In this document: positions 57,616-64,000 of the stretch, piece after piece
Layout of the letters: the number at the start of each line of letters is the position of its first letter
Position numbering within the stretch: position 1 is the stretch's first letter
Assembly: GCA_030432595.1 (NCBI GenBank)
Contig: JAUIGU010000012.1
Location: forward strand, 33,513-97,512
DNA length: 64,000 nucleotides
Reading direction: 5' to 3'
Origin: Phycisphaerae bacterium
Lineage (GTDB): Bacteria; Planctomycetota; Phycisphaerae; Phycisphaerales; Phycisphaeraceae
Notes under the pieces: generated by a model
The model's input: only the letters and a program-made list of their open reading frames with translations
Told to the model about the DNA's origin: nothing
Database searches by the model: none
Translations under genes and position numbers: made by a program

Positions 57616-60600
57616 TTAGACGACTTCGAGGATCGCCGCGCCGAAGGTGAACCCGCCGCCGAAGGCGCACAGGCCGATGGTCTGGCCGGCCTCGAGGTCG
57701 GTGGCACGCTTGGCGATCGAGAGCGGGATCGACGACGACGAGGTGTTGCCGTGGTGGGCGATCTCGTCGATGACGCGGGCTTCGTCGACGCCGAGCTTCT
57801 TGCGGACGGCCTCGAAGATGCGGCGGTTCGCCTGATGCGGCACGAGCCAGTCGCAGTCGTGGACGTCGCGGCCGACTGCGGCGAAGGCGCGGGTGGTCAT
57901 GTCGGTCATGGCGCGGACGCCCTCGACGAAGACCTTCTTGCCGTCCATCTCGATGTGGCCCTGGCCTTCGAAGCCGACGGTGAGGATGTGCTGCGGGTCG
58001 GCCTTGCCGGAAAGGACGGGCTTGGTGAGGATGAGCGAGCCGGCGGGGATGGTCGGGCTCCCCTCCCTTTGGGAGGGGTTGGGGGAGGGTGCTTGTGGGT
58101 CGATGCCGTCTGATGCACCGTGGTGGTGTGATTTCTGGTTCTGGAACCCTCCCCCGGTCCCTCCCGGGGGGACGGGAGAAGACACCGTGCCACGCACGAT
58201 GGTCGCGGTGGCGGCGTCGCCAAAGAGGATCGCGGTGTCGAAGTCTTTGGGGTTGACGACGCGGGACAAAGTTTCTGTCGTCACGACCAGGACCGCGGAG
58301 CGCGGCGCGTCACGCACGGTGTTGTACGCGGCGTCGAGCGCATAAAGCCAGCCGGAGCAGGCGGCGTTGACGTCGTAGACCGTGCACTGCGCGGGTTTGA
58401 GGCCGGGCGTTTCCGCGAGGCGCTTCTCGTCGAGGCCGTTGAGCACCATGCACGCCATCGACGGCGTGTTGAGCGGCGGCGTGGTCGTGTGACAAACGAT
58501 GCCGGTGAGGTCGTCGAGGGTCAGGCCTTCCGCTTCGAGCGCCTTTGACGCGGCGTCGACGGCCATGGACAGCGCGGTCTGGTTCGGCCCGGCCATGGGG
58601 CGAGACTCGATGCCGGTGCGCTTCACGATGTCGTCCGCGGTGCGGTCGGGGAAGCGCTGGATCAGGTCGTCGTTGGTCAGCCGACGCGTGCCCTCGGTGA
58701 TGTGGATCGGCGAGAGGTAAACCGTGGTCGTTGTTTGGGTGTTCTCGGCCGTGGAACGGGGCTCGGGCAAGGCGTCGGGCCGAGCAATACGCGGAATTCC
58801 CATGTTTTCCCGGGTCATCCGCTTGACGATCAGGGCGGACTCGTCGAAGGCCTCGGCCTGGCTCGTGACGTCTGTTTCGTTCGGCGCGTCTGCCGTCTTG
58901 GTCACGGCGCGGCGCATCTTGAGGAACGGCGTGCCGACATCGACCTGCTCGCCCTCGGGCACGAGGTGTTCTTCGATCACGCCGTCCATGGGCGCGGCGT
59001 ACTCGAACACGGCCTTGTCGGCTTCGAGGTCGGCGAGGTGGTCGCCGGTCTTCACGGTGTCGCCGGGCTGGCACTTCCACTCGGTGACGGACACGACCTG
59101 GTCGGCCGGGCTGGAGCCGGGGATGTCGAGGATTTCGGAGTCGCCGAGTTCGAGCGTCTCTTCGTCGGCGAAGTGCAGCTCGAGGCCGAGCAGTTCGCAC
59201 GCGCCGGCGAGCGTCCGGCGGAAGCTCGGCAGGATCTCGAGCTGGCTCGCGAAGTTTTGCGGGATCGGCGTGTCGAAGCGGGCGACGCGCTTGGTGCGGA
59301 GGTTCACGCCTTGAGCAGAGACGCGCTCGGCCACCTCGGCGACGACCTCGGCCCCGAAGCCGGCGGTGAGGTTGTCCTCGTGAACGACGAGCAGCCGGCC
59401 CGTACGCTTCGCGCTGTCGGCGAGTTGCTCGGCGTCCCACGGATCAATGCTGCGCAGGTCGAACACGTCGCACGACTTCGCCGTTTGTTCGCCGATCGTG
59501 TCGGCCACATCGCAGGCGATCGTCACGGTCGAGCCCCAGGCGACCAGCGTGAGGTCTTCGCCTTCGCGGAGGCGGCGTGCCGTGCCGGGCGGGACGAGTT
59601 GCTTGGCGACATCGGTCGAAGTCGTTCGTGCGCGGTCGTTGAGGCAGGTCTTGGGGTACAGGAACACGGCCGGGCGTTGCGACGCGAACGCGGCGTTGAG
59701 CAAACCCGCGGCGTCGGCGGCGTCCGAAGGCAGATACACATCAATCCCCGGCGTGTGGGCGAGAATGCTTTCGAGGGTCTGCGAGTGGAAGGGCCCGAGG
59801 CCCGCGCGGTAGCCGCCGCAGGTGACCATAAGGATGACGGGGCACTCGAACTGCTCGCCGGTGCGCCAACGGATGGTGCCCATTTCGGAGAGCACCTGGT
59901 TGATGCCGTTGGGCAGGAAGTCGGCGAACTGGCAGAAGGCGACGGGGCGACCGCCGGCCATCGCGCGGCCGATGGCGGTGCCGACGATGGTGGACTCGGC
60001 GAGCGCGGTGTTGCGGACGCGCCCGGGGAAGGCGGTGGAGAGGCCGCGGGTGAGGCCGAACACGTCGCCCTTGGGGTCTTCGATGTCTTCGCCGAGCAGG
60101 GTGACGCGCGGGTTGTTGAGCAGGTGGTGGCGGAGCGTTTCACGCATCGCCTCGATCATGGTGAGGCGGGTGCCGCCGGAAGTATCGGCGTCCTTTCCAA
60201 CCGATTCGCCGAGGTACTCGTTCTCGCGCCGCGTGAGTTCGGCGGGAAAATCGCGCTTGGCGCTGAAGGTCGTCGGGGGTTCGGCGACGCGGCGGGCGTG
60301 CTCGGCGGCCTGGTGGACCTGCGTGTCGATCTCGGCGTCGAGCTTGTCGAGGTCGGCCGCGTCGAGGTCGCCGTGTTCAATGAGCGTGCGACGCATGACC
60401 GCCACCACGTCGCGCGACTTCTGCGCTTCCGCAAGATCATCCGCGGTGCGGTACACGCGCTGGTCGTCGGCGTTGGTGTGGTTGGTCAGGCGTTCGCAGC
60501 GCAGCAGCATCAGGCCCGGCTTGCGCGTCGCGCGGACGGCGTGGACGGACTTGCCGATGGCGTCGAGGTGGGGCACGACGTCGATCGCGTCGAAGCGCTG

Positions 60601-61257
60601 GATGGGCAGGCCGTAGAAGGAATCGGCCGGGCCGTCGGGCAGGTCGAAGAAGGTCTGGCCGGCGGTCTGCGTCGAGATCGCGTAGCGGTTGTCCTCGATG
60701 TAGAAGAGCACGGGCAGCTTCGCGCGGACGGCTTCGGCGATGGCTTCGAGGACCTCGCCCTGCTGCGTCGTGCCGTCGCCGAGCCCGCAGAGCACGATCG
60801 ACTTGTCGTCGCCCTGGTCGCGCAATTCGTGGGCGATGCCGACGGCCTGGAGCGCGTGGTTGCCGACGGGCACGACGGTGCTGGGCAGGTTCAACTCGCG
60901 CGAGCTGTGGAAGCAGCCCATCATCCGGCCGTGCGCCGGGTCGTCGGCGTTGGCGAGCAAAGAGTCGAAGAAGCGTTTGATCGGAAGGCCGCGCGCGACG
61001 AGGACGGCCTTGTCGCGGTAGTGCGGGTGGACCCAGTCGCCGTCTTCGAGAAACAGGCCCAGCGCCGCGGCGCCCTCGTGGCCCGAGCACGGCAACTGGA
61101 ACAGCGCGTCGCCGGCGGCGGTGAGTTCGCGCTCGCGGGTGTCGATCGCGCGGGCCGTGCGGGCCCAGCGGTAGAGGCGGACGCGCTGAGCGGGGCCGAC
61201 GGGTTTGATGGCGGGGACCGTCACGGGCGCGGGCGTGTTCCGGGCGGTGGAAGGCAT
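57616..61257 (-). CDS. 2-oxoacid dehydrogenase E1alpha-E1beta-lipoyl domain fused to KAS III
   Basis: The 1213-residue protein joins four parts. E1alpha (about 20-330) has the TPP motif GDGT at 160-163 with its Asn at 190. E1beta (about 350-700) has LLGEDIEDPKGDVFGLTRGL. A lipoyl domain (about 705-780) has the lysine in EADKAVFE near 748. KAS III (about 840-1213) has the active-site Cys in AACSGWLYAL near 967, His in VPHQANRR near 1140 and Asn in HHGNTSSSS near 1171. There is no E2 acyltransferase core and no E3. It could decarboxylate a branched 2-oxoacid, place the acyl group on lipoamide and start fatty-acid or polyketide synthesis. A palindromic element (58059-58176) interrupts the KAS part at residues 1027-1066. 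Confidence 0.88.
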   Translation of the reverse strand: MPSTARNTPAPVTVPAIKPVGPAQRVRLYRWARTARAIDTRERELTAAGDALFQLPCSGHEGAAALGLFLEDGDWVHPHYRDKAVLVARGLPIKRFFDSLLANADDPAHGRMMGCFHSSRELNLPSTVVPVGNHALQAVGIAHELRDQGDDKSIVLCGLGDGTTQQGEVLEAIAEAVRAKLPVLFYIEDNRYAISTQTAGQTFFDLPDGPADSFYGLPIQRFDAIDVVPHLDAIGKSVHAVRATRKPGLMLLRCERLTNHTNADDQRVYRTADDLAEAQKSRDVVAVMRRTLIEHGDLDAADLDKLDAEIDTQVHQAAEHARRVAEPPTTFSAKRDFPAELTRRENEYLGESVGKDADTSGGTRLTMIEAMRETLRHHLLNNPRVTLLGEDIEDPKGDVFGLTRGLSTAFPGRVRNTALAESTIVGTAIGRAMAGGRPVAFCQFADFLPNGINQVLSEMGTIRWRTGEQFECPVILMVTCGGYRAGLGPFHSQTLESILAHTPGIDVYLPSDAADAAGLLNAAFASQRPAVFLYPKTCLNDRARTTSTDVAKQLVPPGTARRLREGEDLTLVAWGSTVTIACDVADTIGEQTAKSCDVFDLRSIDPWDAEQLADSAKRTGRLLVVHEDNLTAGFGAEVVAEVAERVSAQGVNLRTKRVARFDTPIPQNFASQLEILPSFRRTLAGACELLGLELHFADEETLELGDSEILDIPGSSPADQVVSVTEWKCQPGDTVKTGDHLADLEADKAVFEYAAPMDGVIEEHLVPEGEQVDVGTPFLKMRRAVTKTADAPNETDVTSQAEAFDESALIVKRMTRENMGIPRIARPDALPEPRSTAENTQTTTTVYLSPIHITEGTRRLTNDDLIQRFPDRTADDIVKRTGIESRPMAGPNQTALSMAVDAASKALEAEGLTLDDLTGIVCHTTTPPLNTPSMACMVLNGLDEKRLAETPGLKPAQCTVYDVNAACSGWLYALDAAYNTVRDAPRSAVLVVTTETLSRVVNPKDFDTAILFGDAATATIVRGTVSSPVPPGGTGGGFQNQKSHHHGASDGIDPQAPSPNPSQREGSPTIPAGSLILTKPVLSGKADPQHILTVGFEGQGHIEMDGKKVFVEGVRAMTDMTTRAFAAVGRDVHDCDWLVPHQANRRIFEAVRKKLGVDEARVIDEIAHHGNTSSSSIPLSIAKRATDLEAGQTIGLCAFGGGFTFGAAILEVV
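58059..58176. repeat. Nested-palindrome element (family T) inside the E1-KAS III gene
   Basis: The left half contains CCCTCCCTTTGGGAGGGG and ends GGGAGGGTGCTT; the right half starts ACCCTCCCCCGGTCCCTC and ends GGGGGGACGGG. The encoded loop (VPPGGTGGG ... PNPSQREGSP) lies between the catalytic Cys and His of the ketosynthase, on the surface by its composition. Confidence 0.8.
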
Positions 61258-61340
61258 TCCCTAGGGTATCGTCAAAGGGGGCGAAAGTCCGCCTTTTCGC
61301 ACGGTGGTTGCCGTGGGCGGCCGCTACGATCCGGGACGCT

Positions 61341-62651
61341 ATGCCAAGCGGACGAGAACACGATTCAGCGGACCACGCGCCAACGCGAATCGCCGTCACC
61401 GGTTTGGGGCTCGTGACGCCGCTGGGGCACGGCGCATGGGCGACATTCCGCGCGTTGCTGGACGGGCGCACGCTCGCCACGCGCGCGGACCGGCTTTACG
61501 ACGACACGAAGCCGTTCGATCTGGTGCGCGGGCTGGGCGGCGTCGCGCTCGCCCGGCACAGCGCGGCCGACCCGGCGGTGGAACTCGCGGAGCGCGCCGC
61601 GCGCGAAGCGATCACCGAGGCCGGTGTCGAAGCGCTGGGCATGCCGACGTGGCTGGGGTGCAGCAAGGGCGCGGTGGTGGCGCTGGAGAGAGCAGCGGAT
61701 CGGTCCGGGTGCCACGGACTTCAGTCCGTGCCGTGTCACGAGCCGTCGGGTTCAAGGGCACGGACTGAAGTCCGCGGCACCCCGCAATCCGACGATGTCC
61801 TAGCCCCTGCCCTCGGCCCGCACGGGTTTCTCGAACACCACCTGCGGCGGCGGCTGGGCGTCGAGCCGTGGTCGCACTGTGTCGCGGCGTGCGCGTCGTC
61901 GCTGGTCGCGTTGGATCGGGCGCGGCGGGCGTTGCGGGCCGGGCGTTGCCGCGAGGCGTTGGTGGTGTCGGCCGAGGCGGCACTGACGCCGATGTTCGTG
62001 GGCAGCTACCGCCGGCTGGGCGTGCTCGCGCCGCAGACGACCACGGAGTACGTCGCGCGGCCCTTGGACGCGCGGCGGTCGGGGTTCATGCTCGCGGAGG
62101 TCGGGGTGGCGGTCGTGCTGCACGCGGTCGATCCGGGGCAGGCGTGGCCGGGCGAAGACGACGGACGCCCCGCGCCCGAACTGCTCGACACCGCCACCGC
62201 GTGCGAGGCGTTCGACATGATCCGCTCGCCGCCGCCCCGAAAGATGGACGCGTTGCGGCATGTCGCCACGACACTTTTTGCCGGCCGGCCGATCTCGGCC
62301 CTGCACCCGCACGCGCCGGGCACCGCCGACCACGACCCGGCGGAGTTGTCCGTGCTGGCCGATGCGCTCAACGCGGGGCGTGCGACGACGCAGACGCACC
62401 GCCCGGTGTCGGTCTACGCGAGCAAGGGTGCGCTGGGCCACACGCTGGGCGCGGCGGGGCTGGTGTCGTTCGTGCTGGCGTGCCTGATGCGACGCACGGC
62501 AAAGCGCCCGCCGATGCCGTGGCTGGACGAGCCGATGTCGCCGACGCCGATGCCGCTGGTCCGTGATGCGCAAGGCATCGACCCCGGCGGGTGCCACGCC
62601 ATGTTCGCCGCGGGCTTTGGCGGGCACACGGCCGGGGCGGTGGTGCGGTGA
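61341..62651 (+). CDS. Beta-ketoacyl synthase (KAS I/II type, FabF-like)
   Basis: The 436-residue protein has RIAVTGLGLVTPLGHG at its start, the nucleophile Cys in VAACASSLVALD near residue 183, the first His in HAPGTADHD near 328 and the lysine and second His in SKGALGHTLGAAGLV near 364-371. It should elongate acyl chains with malonyl-ACP. It is divergent from the E1-KAS III fusion, with the two starts only 84 bases apart, so the pair probably works in one pathway. Residues about 122-148 (GCHGLQSVPCHEPSG and onward) are a palindromic insert. ATG 61341 is chosen; GC-rich codons upstream belong to the gap. Confidence 0.87.
   Translation: MPSGREHDSADHAPTRIAVTGLGLVTPLGHGAWATFRALLDGRTLATRADRLYDDTKPFDLVRGLGGVALARHSAADPAVELAERAAREAITEAGVEALGMPTWLGCSKGAVVALERAADRSGCHGLQSVPCHEPSGSRARTEVRGTPQSDDVLAPALGPHGFLEHHLRRRLGVEPWSHCVAACASSLVALDRARRALRAGRCREALVVSAEAALTPMFVGSYRRLGVLAPQTTTEYVARPLDARRSGFMLAEVGVAVVLHAVDPGQAWPGEDDGRPAPELLDTATACEAFDMIRSPPPRKMDALRHVATTLFAGRPISALHPHAPGTADHDPAELSVLADALNAGRATTQTHRPVSVYASKGALGHTLGAAGLVSFVLACLMRRTAKRPPMPWLDEPMSPTPMPLVRDAQGIDPGGCHAMFAAGFGGHTAGAVVR
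61707..61782. repeat. Paired palindrome insert in the KAS gene
   Basis: Each half holds CACGGACT/AGTCCGTG; the halves are inverted to each other with 26-base arms and one mismatch. The 76 bases are in frame and insert about 26 residues before GPHGFLEHHL. No such segment occurs in FabF proteins that I know. Confidence 0.88.
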
Positions 62652-62661
62652 AAGAACAAAG

Positions 62662-62766
62662 CAGTAGAACGGTAAAGCAGTAGAACAGTAAATAAGCTAG
62701 GAAACGGACAGCGATCGCGCGTTCCGATCTACTGCTCTACTGTTCTCCTGATCTACTGCTCTACTG
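62662..62766. repeat. Inverted octanucleotide arrays between convergent genes
   Basis: Left: CAGTAGAA, CGGTAAAG, CAGTAGAA, CAGTAAAT. Right after 33 bases: ATCTACTG, CTCTACTG, TTCTCCTG, ATCTACTG, CTCTACTG. The arms are roughly complementary and could form a hairpin between the KAS and ABC permease stops. Confidence 0.88.
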
Positions 62767-62769
62767 CGC

Positions 62770-63870
62770 TCACCCCACCTCGCGCCGCTGGAACAGCGCC
62801 ACAGCGATCGCGAGGATCACGATCAGGTACAGCAGCCCGTAGCCCGTCACGCCCAGCACCGGCAACAGCGTGAAGTTGCCGCCCAGGTCGTGGATCATCG
62901 AGTTTTCCTGGCTGATCGCGTCGGCGGGCCAGAAGAATTGGAGGTTGGGCAGCAGCAGGTACGCCACCTTCGCCGCCAGGTACGTGAACATCGCGCCCCA
63001 GGTGATGTCGGCCGTGAACACCGCGGCGATGCTCTCGTACACGCCCACGTCGCGCGGCAGCGACAGCTTCTGGTTCACCCAGCCCGACAGCGAGTTGCTG
63101 CCCATCCCCGCCAGCGCCACGCCGATGCTCACCACCAGCGTCATCACCTGCCCCAGCCGGGTCGAGAGCATCACCGCCACCGCGGTCAGCACGATCACCG
63201 CCTGGAAGATCAGCCCCAGCCCGACCGCGATCTGGACAAGCTTGCCGTGGTGCTCGGTGAACTCGGTGAGCGGCGACTGCAGCGCCCATTCCTTGCCAAA
63301 CACCAGCACGCCGGCGTACGCCACCGTCATCGCCACCGCCAGCAGCACGACGAACGTCGAGGTGAACGGCCGGCGGTAGAGGTAGTTGCCGGTCAGCGCC
63401 ACGAGCAGCGCCACCAGCGCACCGCCGAAGCCCAGCACGATCACGGGGTAGTCGAGGTCGTCGCCGGCGTTCTGCATGACCTGGTGGCGGATGGTCAACA
63501 GGAAGATGATCGCGAGCGTCCAGAACGCCAACGCGATCGCCGCCGCCACCCCGAAGAACTTGCCCAGCAGAAACACCGGGCGGTTCACCGGCTTGCTCAC
63601 CACCGTGAGCACCGTCTTGTTCTCGATCTCGTCGGTCACCACGCCGCTGGCGGTGAACGCGGCCAGCAGCAGGCAGAACGTCGGCACCGTCGCCAGCCCG
63701 ATGTCGACCATCATCTTGTTGTCGCCCTCGCCCGGCTCCATCGAGTACGCCGCCCAGAACACGTTCAGGATCAGCCACAACCCACCCACCAGCAGCAGCG
63801 TCGGGAACACCGGCTGGCGGATCGCCTCGACGAACGTGTTGCGCGCGATGGTGAAGAGTTGACGGAACAT
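62770..63870 (-). CDS. ABC-2 family transporter permease
   Basis: The 366-residue protein has the ABC-2 layout: short N-terminal helix, LLLVGGLWLILNVFWA helix, a large loop with DEIENKTVLTVVSKPVNR, five to six more membrane helices and a basic C terminus (FQRREVG). It should export an unknown substrate with an ATPase encoded outside the window. ATG 63870 has no strong ribosome site. The remaining 130 bases to the end of the window are its upstream region and hold no gene that I can see. Confidence 0.8.
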   Translation of the reverse strand: MFRQLFTIARNTFVEAIRQPVFPTLLLVGGLWLILNVFWAAYSMEPGEGDNKMMVDIGLATVPTFCLLLAAFTASGVVTDEIENKTVLTVVSKPVNRPVFLLGKFFGVAAAIALAFWTLAIIFLLTIRHQVMQNAGDDLDYPVIVLGFGGALVALLVALTGNYLYRRPFTSTFVVLLAVAMTVAYAGVLVFGKEWALQSPLTEFTEHHGKLVQIAVGLGLIFQAVIVLTAVAVMLSTRLGQVMTLVVSIGVALAGMGSNSLSGWVNQKLSLPRDVGVYESIAAVFTADITWGAMFTYLAAKVAYLLLPNLQFFWPADAISQENSMIHDLGGNFTLLPVLGVTGYGLLYLIVILAIAVALFQRREVG

Positions 63871-64000
63871 GCGGCGGGGGCAAACGGTGCGGGGGAGGAT
63901 GATACGGGGCGGGGCGTCCCAAGGGGTCTCGAGTGTGGCTGGGTTTGAGACGGCTCGGAGCGCGGGTCTGGGGCCTGGGGTTTGGGGTAGGGAAGAGCGT

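Overview
The window is high-GC DNA whose gene content points to a planctomycete of the Phycisphaerae type. The evidence is five exported proteins ending in a VPEP / membrane helix / RRR tail (PEP-CTERM), dockerin-like GQVEQGDLDLVLQNWG repeats, a Gram-negative LpxH-like hydrolase, and many large fused or lineage-restricted proteins. I see no rRNA, tRNA, CRISPR array, phage or transposase. The assignment to class is an inference from content only.

Layout. 1-7.0 kb (all minus): two methyltransferases, a lipoprotein, a sugar isomerase, a 23S-IVP-type four-helix-bundle gene, an MFS-acyltransferase fusion and an SPFH/Band 7 protein. 7.2-11.4 kb: NfeD, a zinc alcohol dehydrogenase, NAD kinase, a TFIIB-type zinc protein and a HAD hydrolase. 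11.5-18.7 kb (minus): nuoJKLMN, the membrane arm of complex I, without the other nuo genes. 18.8-24.3 kb (plus): a membrane spermidine-synthase-like protein, glycerate kinase and a periplasmic binding protein. 24.4-31.6 kb (minus): a TrkA-N/RCK protein, a DUF4914 protein, a 1.19-kb gene-free stretch full of hairpins, a PEP-CTERM sugar dehydrogenase, an aldo/keto reductase and a SET protein. 31.7-34.1 kb: thrS with a threonine-rich leader peptide and an intrinsic terminator. 34.5-39.0 kb (plus): LpxH-like hydrolase, a glycosyltransferase and a fused beta-lactamase-fold/NamZ protein. 39.2-41.0 kb: a sigma-54 activator followed by a candidate sigma-54 promoter and a small gene. 41.1-47.1 kb: a cluster of five PEP-CTERM genes. 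47.3-50.1 kb (minus): a phospholipid operon with 4-bp overlaps. 51.1-57.6 kb: Sua5, a zinc-ribbon membrane protein and a 1556-residue helicase-nuclease. 57.6-62.7 kb: an E1alpha-E1beta-lipoyl-KAS III fusion divergent from a KAS II-like gene. 62.8-63.9 kb: an ABC-2 permease.

The most unusual property is the density of small palindromic and short-tandem-repeat elements. Perfect or nested palindromes sit in convergent intergenic regions. Members of the same families also sit in frame inside housekeeping genes: thrS, sua5, nuoL, nuoM, the E1-KAS III fusion, the KAS gene, the alcohol dehydrogenase and the helicase. Several families show compensatory base changes between copies. A 380-bp non-coding repeat with covarying nested hairpins occurs twice, and a 54-bp hairpin module is repeated between the PEP-CTERM genes. 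Inverted arrays of 7-9-mers mark gene borders and supply the last codons and stops of two genes.

The best single regulatory discovery is the thrS leader: a 23-codon ORF with eight Thr codons, followed by a 9-bp stem and T6, which looks like ribosome-mediated attenuation. The best enzymatic novelty is the E1-lipoyl-KAS III fusion, which could pass a branched acyl group from lipoamide directly to a chain-initiating ketosynthase.
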